Assembly: GCA_963575745.1 (NCBI GenBank)
Contig: CAUYUJ010016897.1
Location: 147,001 to 211,000, forward strand
Direction of reading: 5' to 3'
DNA: 64,000 bases
From: Prorocentrum cordatum
Lineage: Eukaryota; Sar; Dinophyceae; Prorocentrales; Prorocentraceae
Positions 19,201-29,445 of this stretch are shown here, in pieces. Position numbers and translations under genes: made by a program. How positions within the stretch are numbered: position 1 is the first letter of the stretch; every line of letters starts with the position of its first letter. A model generated the notes under the pieces. It did no database searches. It was not told the DNA's origin and was given only the letters and a program-made list of their open reading frames with translations.

Positions 19201-21681
19201 TGCTTCGACTACCTCATCACGGACATCTGTCTAAACCTTGCGCTGCACGCGGGGTGCCCACAAGACATCGTTACTGTCCGCCGAAACTTCTACAGACACC
19301 ACAAACGCTACATCCGCATGAACGGAGCGTACTCCAGGGACCTGGCCAGGACAAACGGTCACCTCCAGGGCAGCTCGTGGTCCCTGGATGACATCAAGCT
19401 GCTCATGTGCGTGTGGACAAAGAGGCAGCACCGATACGTTCCTCGATCACTCAGCACTACCTTCGTTGACGACAGCAACTCCACTACCCACACCGCTCCT
19501 GAGCTGCAGAAATCTCTCGACGAAACCGCCAAGTTTGACCGATTCTCCGGTCAACGCATTCACCCTGGTAAAGTGGCAGGGTGGGCGCTCACCGATGAGC
19601 TGCACGCCGCCGTCACCCAGCTCACACTGGCGGATCGCCCCCTCCGAGTGGTCGATTCCTTCAAGCTCGTCGGGAGTTACATCAACGCCGAGGCAGCGCC
19701 GGCTCCAGCCGCGCTTAACCTCACGGCCACCGCAGACGCCCGTGTGCGGAGGGCGACTATCCGCCTGCCGCGCATTGGCAAGCTCCCGTCGCCGATGCTA
19801 ATAAAGGCGCGGCACGTCCGATCCCTGGCCGCCAGCGTCTGCACCACGGGCACCGACATCCAAGCACCATCAGGCCCAGCCAAGACTGCCTACAACCACG
19901 CCCTCAAGGCGGCTATCCGCCCCAAGGGGAACAAGTGGGTCGAGTTCTGGACTCTCATGGCCGTGTGCGTGCCGGGACACGCCCTTGAGATCGACGCCAT
20001 CACGCAGCGTGAAGCATTCCTGTGCCTGCGGCGGCAGGTTAACCGCGACGCCACACTCTGCGGGCTCGCCAGAGACCTCCATCACCACGTCCAGACCCTG
20101 TTTGGTGGAGGACCCGTCGGGCGACTCGTCCAGTCACTCCAGCAGCTCCGATGGACCTGGCCCACATTTGGCATCATGTACGATGACTGGGGCTGCCCGA
20201 TCAGCTGGCTGAATCTACCCCAAAACGCCTTCCTGCACATGCTGCGGGCCTCACAACGCAGGGCATTTCTGCGGAAGATCAAGCCACGGCGACACGACCT
20301 TGGCTACCTCGCCTCGGTCAGACAGGGCCTTGACCTCTTCGCCAGCACGTGGCTCGCGCGAACCAAAGGAGCAGCCAAATGCACTGCCTGGCAGCTGGCA
20401 CTCCTCCTGAACTACCTGTCGGGCGGGGACCACACCCAACAGCGACGATCCCGATCCAACACGTCGGCAGACCCCAGCCCCATGTGCCGCTACTGCGACG
20501 AGGAAGAGGAAACTCAGGAGCACACTGTCCGCGACTGTAAGTGCTGGGCCCGAGAAAGAGTTCCTCTCACCACCCTCATCAGTGACGACCAGTGGGCCCG
20601 TCTTCCGCCGCACACAAGACACTGCGGGCTCTTCGACGAAGACCCAGCCCTCCTCGACCTGCAGGCCGACCTCGCGAGGGACCCGCTGCCACAGCCCATC
20701 CCGCGGCCCCCCCCTGAGGGTGATCCTGCGGCTTCAGCCCAGGACACCTACACCACCTACCTTGACAACGACACTGGATGGACATGGGTCTATGCTGCCA
20801 CGGACGGTGCGTGCACCAACCAAGCCATCCCACTCCTAGCACGAGCGGGCTACGGCGTCTACTACGGCATCGACCACCGCATGAACTACAGTGCACGCGT
20901 TCACGGCCTAACGCAGAACGCCCAGGTTGCGGAGACCCTTGCCATCGTCCACCTTACGGCGTGTGCCGAACGGCCCGTGCACGTCTTCGTGGACAACCAG
21001 GCGGTGGTCGATGGGTTCCAAAGCATCATCGACGGACATCCAGCGCCGCAGGGCACGCACGCGGAGCTCTGGGCAATGATTCACCGATGTGTCATGGCCA
21101 AGCCCGACATGTTTCGCGTCGAAAAAGTCGCCAGCCACCTGGGAGACCTGGGCATCGACCTTGGGCTCATCGGGCCCATCGCGGAGGAGTTCAACCGTCA
21201 GGCCGACGCCCTTGCCACAGCGGCAGCACGCACGCACAACCTCCCCGACGACATCGTTGAAGCTGCCAAAACACGACATCGCCAAGCGACCGTGCTTCAC
21301 GGGGTCGCTGTCGCCATCTACGAGCGCAGACACCGTACTCTGCCACTCCCACACCGCAGGGCTGGGTTTACAGCGGCTGAACTCAGCAAAATGGAACCGA
21401 ACCCCCTGCTGTCGGACCAGGCACCACCCGCGGCTGGACCAGACATCCCGCAGAACCCGGACGAGCTCTGGGCCGAGGCCCAACGTGCGATGTACGACGA
21501 ACAGGAGGACGACCCGTTCGGCTTCGGCGGGGGACTAGACTTCCTGGACGACGGGCCAGCCAGCTCCAACCTTGCCCCGTCGGGCATCCGCACGATGCCC
21601 ACCTCGACTCCGCCACCGAGAGCGGCACCGCACCCACATGATGACGTCGCTCACCTCCAAGACGCCGACGAGGACTTTTAA
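14864..21681 (+). CDS. LINE copy B EEP - reverse transcriptase - RNase H polyprotein
   Basis: The frame is open from 14864 and overlaps ORF2's frame. The start codon is unclear (GTG at 15442 is one option). Sense from ORF2 probably enters this frame near 15300, either by an indel in this copy or by programmed frameshifting. After a Pro/Ser-rich stretch come EEP (bases ~16830-17650: ALQETRH, FICMDANTN, RIDYVIANQ, KSHVGLQV) and RT (LDRQKCFD, GHLQGSSWSL, TTFVDDSN). Then the knuckle CRYCDEEEETQEHTVRDC and RNase H (ATDGACT, VAETLA, VFVDNQAV, NRQADALA). EEP and RT are in one frame here, unlike copy A. A TAA at 21679-21681 replaces the Tyr codon TAT of copy A and cuts off the C-terminal ~235 residues, leaving all catalytic domains intact. 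Confidence 0.92.
15364..15388 (+). repeat. fold-back cassette, core GGCTTCAGCC, 7-bp perfect arms
   Basis: Arms CCCCCTG (15364-15370) and CAGGGGG (15382-15388), bulged C 15371, core 15372-15381. Encodes PAASAQ in the EEP frame, the same peptide as the unrelated locus at 3888. Confidence 0.82.
16553..16606 (+). other. pyrimidine tract plus AG at the ORF2/EEP boundary; homology breakpoint
   Basis: Reads tctcacctctcctccctc, then a C-rich stretch, then ggtacag/gagtga. Copies B and C (near 60672) become alignable just here; upstream they are unrelated. In both, another frame ends with PTVQE and stop at 'gtacaggagtga'. It resembles a 3' splice site (pyrimidine tract + CAG). Whether it is used is unknown. 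Confidence 0.55.
16677..16697 (+). repeat. fold-back cassette, core GGCTTCAGCC, GACGG/CCGTC arms
   Basis: Core 16683-16692, bulged C 16682, 5-bp arms, with TTGG/CCAA able to extend them. Also in copy C (core 60531-60540). Lies just before the EEP domain. Confidence 0.75.
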
Positions 21682-22386
21682 GATCCCCTCGGATTGGGTG
21701 GCAGCATAGACGACGTCCCGCCGACACCCCACGCTGCCGACGATGCCGGTTCATCGAGTCGCCACCCGGTCACGCGGCCGACCTCTGAGCCCTCGCACGG
21801 CATCATGATTGTTCCCCCCGTGCCACCAACCCCTTCCCCCCACCAGCGCCAGCCCGTGGGGGCGGCTTCAGCCCCCCCGCAGGGCACTGAGCCAGTTAGG
21901 CCGTCGCGCCCCGTCCACGCTCCTACTGTTGCAGGCTGCGAGGCTGCGGCTCCTCCGTCCTCATGGGGCGTGGCCCCAGCGGCTTCAGCCCTGGGACCGC
22001 GCGACGCCCTCCAGTCGCCTCGCCACGGCGACGGCCGCCAGCGCACGGACCGCCGCACCGCGCTGGTCCACCACCTGGCCAGGCGCACCGATGACCTCGT
22101 CCCCGCCGCGAGGCCCGCGACCGCGGGCACAGAGCAGCCGCCCCGCACCGACCGCGAAGCCGAGCTGTCCCAGTCTACGGCCGCTCTCCAGCAGAGGTGC
22201 GCAGCTCTCGCCGCCGACCTTGCCGCTGCCCAAGCCCGTCAAGGCCCTTTGCTCCGGCGCCTCCACCGCGCCGGTCGTGCCTTCGCCGAGCTGCTTACAC
22301 CCCCGTCCGATGGTGCTGCGCCGCCACTCACCCTCCATGCTATGCTGTCATCGCTCCGCGGCGCTCCGCCTGGAGCCCCGCGCTAA
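21682..22386 (+). pseudogene. LINE copy B polyprotein C-terminal tail, after nonsense codon
   Basis: Same frame as the polyprotein upstream. Pro/Ser/Ala-rich, ending in a probable coiled coil (REAELSQSTAALQQRCAALA) and ASSLRGAPP-like terminus. Separated only by TAA at 21679-21681. In copies A and C the equivalent codon is Tyr, so this is a private mutation of copy B. Confidence 0.85.
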
Positions 22387-22748
22387 TCTCCGCCATTCTG
22401 CCTGCCCGTGTGCACGCGTGGCCCCGCGTCCACGGTGTCAGGGCGTGGGGGCGGGGGGTGCCCCGTCCCTGCGCGCCGCGCTGCGGCCAAGCGCCCAACT
22501 GGCGGCCTGCCAAGCCGCCTAGCCACGTGTCCGCACGTCGCCTTTCTTGTTGGGGCCTTCTTCGTCACGCGGTCTGACACGTGAGATCTTCACAGTCTGT
22601 CCGCCGTCCGTAGCTTCAGACGCAATGCGCCGGGGGAGGGGGTCTGTTGCCCGCCCTCGTATCTTAAGGCTGCACCGCCGCTAATAGTGTTTTGCGGGTT
22701 GTCGCACCGCAGTGCGCCTCGCGGACGGACCCTGGTCCGCCTACTTGT

Positions 22749-22796
<48 letters not shown>

Positions 22797-22797
22797 G
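22387..22797 (+). promoter_or_regulatory. LINE copy B 3' UTR, stem-loops and (TC)n tail
   Basis: Same 3' UTR as copy A. The terminal hairpin GCGGAC...GTCCGC is at 22721-22740. The TC tract at 22753-22797 is shorter than A's and has one interruption (tctcctctct). Confidence 0.85.
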
Positions 22798-23107
22798 CAT
22801 GAACGCGTCATTTCTGACGGGCCGTCATTTGTGGTTCTGATGAGGCCTTGCATGAACCCGTGTAATACCCTCATATATACTCCTTATCCTCACGTCTCCT
22901 GCGCCTGGCCGTTTGGGCTCAGGTATTGGGACGGATCGATCATACCTTTGATCGTGCAGGTGGGAAAGACATCCATCTATCCCTCCTTCCCTCTACCAGC
23001 GGATCAGGGGTTCTGTGCCCTTGTACTTCAACCCCGTGCACAGGTTATCAGCCCTTTAAAGCTCACTGTTCACCGAACCCCGCGTCGCGACCTCGCGCGC
23101 GGCCTCG
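22798..23107 (+). other. leader region of copia-type element 1
   Basis: About 310 nt, less GC-rich than the LINE, with a TATA-like stretch tcatatatactcc near 22870 and no long ORF. It could be an LTR remnant or untranslated leader. I found no matching second copy downstream, so an LTR cannot be claimed. A 14-bp perfect palindrome cggcgcatgcgccg lies just inside the following ORF (23120-23133). Confidence 0.4.
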
Positions 23108-24430
23108 ATGGAACCCAAGCGGCGCATGCGCCGTAAGGGGTCCATCGGGGCCTCGCGTCCGAGCTCTCCGACGGCGCGATGGCTCGGTGATGAGTTGGAG
23201 AGCCTTAATGCGGACTGTGTTGGTGTCCCAGGTACCCCCCCCCCCCCCAGCTCCGACGGACCCGAGGCGCGGCTAGCTGCTGAACTTCACCGCAGCGCCG
23301 CCCGCGGGGGGACAGGAGAAGGAGTAGGAACAGGTAGGAAGGACTTTCGCACGCCTACCTTCCATCCTCCATCTCCTCCTCAGTCGGGAGCAATCCCAAC
23401 TGCGTCAGGCGAAAGCCTCGCTGGTCCTGATACTCCAGGGCGCTTTCGCGCTAACCGCCGATGGACCTCAGGTGCTGGAATCCCCAGCCCTGCGACCGTT
23501 CCTGTTGCGGAGCACGTAGCCACCTTCGAGGAACTCAGTAGACCAGTGACGGCACAGCCGCAGACGCAGTACCCCAAGGTATCATCGGATGAGACACCAC
23601 ACGCACGTGGTCCTAGTCGCAGCTCGTCCGCGCGCAACCGTCGTGGGGCCCCAGGCCCATGCGGCGAGAGTAGGTCGAGCCCGCGTACTGCCTCTCAGAG
23701 GCCATGCACTCCCCGTCAGAGGGTGCAGAGGGAAGCTGACGCTCCCCGCCTCTCCATCTCAGACGACCAGCTGGCGGAAACGTCTGCCGCAGGTGAGATA
23801 GCTGAGCTCAGAGACCAGGTTGGAACCTTCGTGTCCAGACAATACTCTGGACTACTGCAGAGCGGTCAGACGAACGCCGCCGATACTGCAGCCATACGCC
23901 ACGATCTTGACGGCGCCTTAGGGATCATCGATTCCAGGATTGCCGAAGATCGACGCATCATAGGAGAGCTGCAGTACCAGGTTGATCGTGAGGTGTCACA
24001 CTCAGGCGAACGAGCGGCGATGGTCGAGAACCTACGCAACTACCTAGCGCAGATGGAGCAACAGCTTGTGCTCGTACGCGACACAGGCGTTTCAGCAGTC
24101 AGGATCCTACACGATGAGATCCACGACCAGCTCCGCAACCGACCAACACCAGCCGAGGCCACCGACCTTGGCGACGTTCAGTCCCAGATCAATGATCTTC
24201 GATCCCACATCGACCACACTACGGCGACGCCTCGCAACGAAGCGCACACCAACTCGTCGAACCTGATCGACATGTTGCAGCGTACTGAGAGAGTCATCAC
24301 TCAAAGGCTTGATGCGACCAACGCTGTCGTGCAGCCACTCGCTAACTGGATCTCTGACATCGAGCAGCGTTTTCCTGGCGTGCAGGACGCCCCGGCAGAG
24401 TTGCGTGTCGGACAAGCCCAGACTGATTAG
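23108..24430 (+). pseudogene. copia element 1 Gag N-terminal part, coiled-coil rich
   Basis: Starts at ATG 23108 (MEPKRRMRRKG, basic). After a Ser/Pro/Arg-rich ~200 residues the chain becomes helical and charged, with heptad-like spacing (AEIAELRDQVGTFVSRQY; REAMVENLRNYLAQMEQQ-like segments), suggesting a coiled coil of ~200 residues. It ends at TAG 24428-24430. The next ORF continues in the same frame with more coiled-coil sequence, so the TAG is a point interruption of one Gag and not a gene boundary. Gag would form the particle shell and bind element RNA. Confidence 0.6.
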
Positions 24431-27400
24431 CTGGATTCTCCTCCCACGGTTTACGATTTCGCCCGCCTCACTGACAGGTTGCAGGAGGTTGAGAAGGCAG
24501 CGGACCACACGCAGTTGGAGCTCTCCCAGGTTATTCGTGAGAGAGATACTGAGGAGGTACGTGTTGAGGGGCACCTCGCACGTCTGGAAAGCGAGCTGGA
24601 GGCACAGGGCGCCCGTCTCCGAGCATACGAGCAACGACTTGATCGATACTCACAACGTTCTCGGGATACTGATGAGTACACACGCCAAAAGGTGGCCCAA
24701 ATACACGAAGACATGGCGAGCTGGACGAATCAGCTGATCGACCACACCAACGACACCAGTCTCCACCTTCGACCTGCAACCGACCTGCACAGGCCGACGG
24801 CAGCGTCCGCTGAAGCACCGCAAGCTTCTGCAGGACAACAACGACGCACGTCACCAGGAGCAGCCTCTGCGGCAGCTTCTGCACAGACACGCCATGTGTC
24901 TCCCGTGCGCACAGGACCGACTACTGACGGTGTACCGATACCCTCGCAACCACTGTCTGCGGTTTCGGTCCATACTACAACTCCTATCAAGGAGTCAGAC
25001 ACCGTCCGAGTCCCGGTCTTGCCTAAGATCACGCAGCTGCTCGAGCGGCAGCAAAAGGTACGGGAGAACTTTGGGGCCGCCTCAGGGCGACCATCCAAAG
25101 CATATGCCTTCCTATGCGTGGCTGAACAGCCCGAGTGTACCTTCGAGGACTTACAAGACAGTGGAGACTTTGAGAGCATCGATTGCAAACTCGCTACCGC
25201 TCTGAGCGACATCTTATCCTCAGACTTGCGCTACCAACTCAGGCTCATCGAAACCAGAGAGCACAAAGCAGGGCGCATGCTCAAAGGACGCCAGATCTAC
25301 TGGCACATCCTACAGTCCTACAAAGTGACAGAGGTTGGTGACGACCTGCACGACTTCGAGCGCCTTAAAGAATTGAGGATGAGAGATGAAGATTTGCAAC
25401 GTTTTATCACTGACTGCGACGCTTTACTCTTGGAGTGCCGAGAAGCACCCGACCCAAAGATCTTGAAATCTCTGTTTCGTACACAGATTCGGAGACATGC
25501 CTGGATGAAACGAGACATGTACGAGTACCAGCGCATGAAGATCAGCGACCCGAATCGTACCTATGATTGGCTCCGACAGCGCGTCCTGGACGTACTGGAG
25601 CTCAAACAATTGGAGAATAATCATCATAAGTTACGGTACGAACATGAGACACGTTCTCAAGTCAATGTGTGCGCTGCCTGGAAGAAAGGCAATTGTCGCA
25701 ATGGTGAACGGCGCAAGGCTTTACATACATATTCCAAGGATTGGACGAACAACAAATCTTCCAGAGCATCGACGGCTGGTGGCAACTCCCGCCGCAGCGT
25801 GTCAACTCCTGCGAATCACAAGAAGCCAGCATCGAAACCATTTTGCTTCGAGCTCGCCAAGCGCAACACATGTACCAGAGGCGACAAGTGCAACTTTCCA
25901 CGCGTCGCACAGTGTAAAGATTTCGCACAGAATAAGTGCCCCAAGGGCGACAAATGCAAACACGCCCATCTTACACCTGGTGCGAAGACTCCCGAGCGAA
26001 GCCCGAGTCGACCACGGACCTCCAGTCAGGATAGTCGTGGCCGATCACCATCCCGCGGATCAGGAAGCCAGCGTTCTTCACAACGCGGGGGGTTCCGCTA
26101 CGCAAGCGACTCACGCCATGGACGTGACAACCGACGCCAATACGACCGATCTCGTTCAACATCCAGGAGGTCCCTAGACTCTCGCAGTCAATCGAGAAGT
26201 CGATACGACAGATCTTCGAGATCTACCTCCCGAGGACGAGACAACCGTGGCGGCGGGCGCGGCAGCCCACGCGGCCGTGATATATCATATGGTAGTGACA
26301 AAGGACGTGGCAGACGTTTCCCGAGCCGTGGTTCGTCCCGTGGTTCCCCCCACGCCAGAGCACGTTCTCCTGCCAACTATCGACGTTCACGCCGTTCCGA
26401 CCGCAGTTACGTCATTCGTGACAAGACACTCATGGCCAACACTAAGGTCACTACGACATCTACCAGAACACGCCGTCGGATACGATTCGACACACGTAAT
26501 GTGGAATACCACCTGCATACCGTATCCGGCAGGGCCAGATTGGACAAGTGGAAGGAGATGCCGAACGAGGGTGACATTGTCAATGTACCAGACCCGTTAC
26601 CACAACGATGGTGGGATCAAAGTGCAGACGCTCTACGAGAATGTCAAAAAGAGGCACATATATGGTACAAAGATCTATATGGCTACCGACACAACAAGGA
26701 GTCGGTGGCCACACCAACCGCGACCCGACGATTCGATGACGCTGCTGAGCAGTCATCAACGACAGCCCAGACGAAGACAACGACGATGCAAGTCGACCCA
26801 CCACGCTCGACTGCTGCATTGACACGATCTTGGGTTATCGACAGTGGTTCTGCGCATCATATTCAGGGTAAACACGAACTCACGCAGACCGAGTCGGATC
26901 GCATATCTATTCGCGAAGAGCATATTCTGGAAACCGCCAATGGTGATCGTACTGTCAACGAGCACTACGACATACGGCTACCCGAGGTTGGCTTACACAG
27001 TTCAGCCCTTGCCTTGCCAGACTGTCCATCTTTACTATCAGGTGGGAAATTGATCGAGGTTGATGGCTTTCGGCAGCTTTGGGACCCTGAGCTGGGCTAC
27101 TTACTTCAGGATCCGGGGGGGCAATGGTATAATATTCCGGTCAACAATAGAGTTCCAGAATTACGACTCGACGACCTGACACTGATACCACCACCACGTC
27201 TATGCACTTCGTCAGCACCCCGACGTCGTCAGCGCAAGCGTTCATCCGCCCGCTGCAACGACATTTGTTGGTGCTGCAAAACTACAGAGCAGTCAACAAC
27301 TGCAGATGAGCTACGGCCCCACATAGGGACCTGCCCCAAGATACCACATGTCGGAGAGGGAGGAGGAGCACGGACCACCACGGTCGAAGAACTTCCCGAC

Positions 27401-28350
27401 ACAAACAAAGACGAGCCTAACGTGGATGCACCCACCGACTCGCCTACGTCTCAGACGCAGTGTTATCCTCCAACATGCGGGGGGCTAGCAGATACAGCTC
27501 AAGCAGATAACGACATACCGACGGAGACGCTCACACTAGTGCACCACGACAACGATCGCGTTCTTCCAAACAGACAGAAGAAACCGATTGACCCGATGCA
27601 TTACATGACCCACAGTCCAAAACACCCTGACTGTGATATTTGTTCTCGCACAATGGCGCAGAATGCTCCGCGTCGACGACAGCACAAACCACATCCACCG
27701 GCAGACCCCACCGACGAGGATAAAGCATGCGAAGCTTTTGTCCCGAAGAAGTTTGGCGAGGCTTTAACTGCCGACCATATCGTCCTGGCCAAAGACGATG
27801 CCGCAGATAAGCACGGCGACAAGTATGCACTTGTTGTCCTAGACAGATACACCGGCATCTTTATGGCCTACCCAGCACTACACAAAGACGCAGCTACCAC
27901 AAAGGCATCCTTTCAACAGTTCACCGCCGCGAACGACGAGGTGAAGCATATCTATACAGACAACTCTGGAGAGCTTCAGAAGGCTTGCCGCCAACTGGAA
28001 TGGAGACACGACGCGAGTGCGCCGCATCGTCCGCAAACGAATGGATTGATCGAGCGCATCGTCAAGATTGTCATTCTCGGTGCGAGAGCTGTGTTACATA
28101 TGTCTGGTCTGGGACACGAATGGCGGAAAGAGGCCATGCAAGCCTTTTGCTGTGGAGACATTTTTGTGCATACATCCACGGGCGTTGCTGCCCTCAATGA
28201 GGAGCATGCCGATAAGACAGCTCATGAAATTCGCTTTGGTGAAAGCTTTCCCGGGTACTGCGTACCATTCGGCGCTCGGATCTTCTGGAAATGCCTCAAC
28301 CCCGAGATTAACAACGAGACTGCGAAGTTAAAGAAAATGTTCGAGAGGGG
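24431..28350 (+). pseudogene. copia element 1 Gag (CCCH fingers) - protease - integrase
   Basis: Continues the Gag frame (first start-like codon TTG 24479). More coiled coil, then a capsid-like helical region (~25000-25650). Three CCCH-type zinc fingers follow at 25670-25980: the first has lost its third Cys (CGC for TGC), the second its His (CGC for CAC), the third (CKDFAQNKCPKGDKCKHAH) is intact. An Arg/Ser-rich region comes next. Protease active site WVIDSGSAHH near 26830. Integrase: Cys/His element HSPKHPDCDIC near 27613, then the D-D-E triad in LTADHIVLA, IYTDNSGE and NGLIERIV. A 1-nt loss near 28350 (in 'ggggttattcatggg') moves the integrase C-terminal region into another frame. Confidence 0.85.
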
Positions 28351-29445
28351 TTATTCATGGGTTACTATTTACACTCTGGTGGGCGATGGTCAGGTGACTA
28401 CCTTGTCTTGGACACGGCTACATACGCCAAGAATCCTGATGGGGAGCTGTGTCACGTGCACAGAGTCAAAGACATCATCATCCCCGATGGCAAGTTCACC
28501 TACCCGGTGAAAGAAGGTACTCTACGACATCATAACCCTGAGGCGCACGACGAGGTCAAGGCATCTACCTCTCGCCCCTTGGGCGACAAACCAATGCCCG
28601 ACCCTCCACTTTCCTACCCTAAAGAATGAGATGACCCGTCTATGAGGACAACGGAAGACAACGCCGCTGATATCCACGCATCGGCCTCTGAAGTTGCTGC
28701 TCCAGCGCCGGAGCCCGACTGCTGGGAACATCGCGGATATTGCCTCATCAGACATATGCGTATTCCACGCAAGAAATTGTTCATCCCGACGGACGACGTC
28801 ATGAACATACCTGTACCTGTTGACCAACTCGACGTGACACGAGATTTCAAGGCGACTTCTACTTTTGAGGGAGAAAGTGACTTTCGCGATGTTTGGGATG
28901 GTGTCAGCGCCAACGACCACAGGGAGTTAAGCGAGCCATGGACAGGCACGGTTCGATTCTATGAGCTTCCAAAAATAACGCCAGATGACAAAATAGTGGT
29001 CCGCGGCCGCGAGACACGTATACAGACCACTACACGTCCTGATCACATTCTTCCCGAACATTGGAAAACCCTATCTCGTGGACAACCGAAGAAGGAAATC
29101 GATTACGCCGAAGACGTTAAACAAGCTCGCGAGATTCGTGACCGAGCTGCACTTCGAGTGTGGACAAGACAGGACAAACAGGTCAACAATTTCCGTGCCA
29201 CTGCAGCCGGCGGACCAACATGGAATACTGTGGAACGACGGATTACATACGACACTGAAAACGGCGCAGTCTTCCGTGACGAGAACGTCAAAGGCGTGAC
29301 GAACAAAGAAATACTGTATGCCAAACTACCTGGTGGGCCACGTGACATTACTACGGTACTGTACTACCGCCAAACACCACAACAGCACGCCGGAGAAGAA
29401 CGTGCTTTGGTATGGATAGTGAGGGATCCGACTTTGGGACCATGA
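28351..29445 (+). pseudogene. copia element 1 integrase C-terminus and integrase-RT linker
   Basis: Frame resumes with GYYLHSGGRWSGDYLVLD, the conserved post-integrase segment of dinoflagellate-type copia Pol as I know it. TGA at 28627-28629 interrupts, and the same frame goes on from 28630 (ATG 28642) as a ~270-residue, charged linker to 29445. Another frame takes over near 29420 with a short basic segment (to TAA 29601-29603) leading to RT. Confidence 0.7.

Larger units (their letters stand above)
5976..22797 (+). mobile_element. LINE copy B, candidate ~16.8-kb unit
   Basis: Runs from the end of A's (TC)n tail to its own (TC)n tail. Contains a leader, ORF1 (one frameshift), ORF2, an EEP-RT-RNase H ORF with one late nonsense codon, 3' stem-loops and tail. 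The 3' ~6.2 kb is confirmed as element by copies A and C. The 5' ~10.6 kb has no second copy in the window, so its membership rests on the junction at 5976, same-strand ORFs without long gaps, and the fold-back cassette shared by ORF1, ORF2 and RT. The 5' boundary is therefore inferred. Confidence 0.75.

Noticed and set aside
22798-23107. 5' LTR of copia element 1
   Set aside because: No second copy was found near 31934-34700, and no clear TG...CA ends or primer-binding site. Kept only as a leader region.
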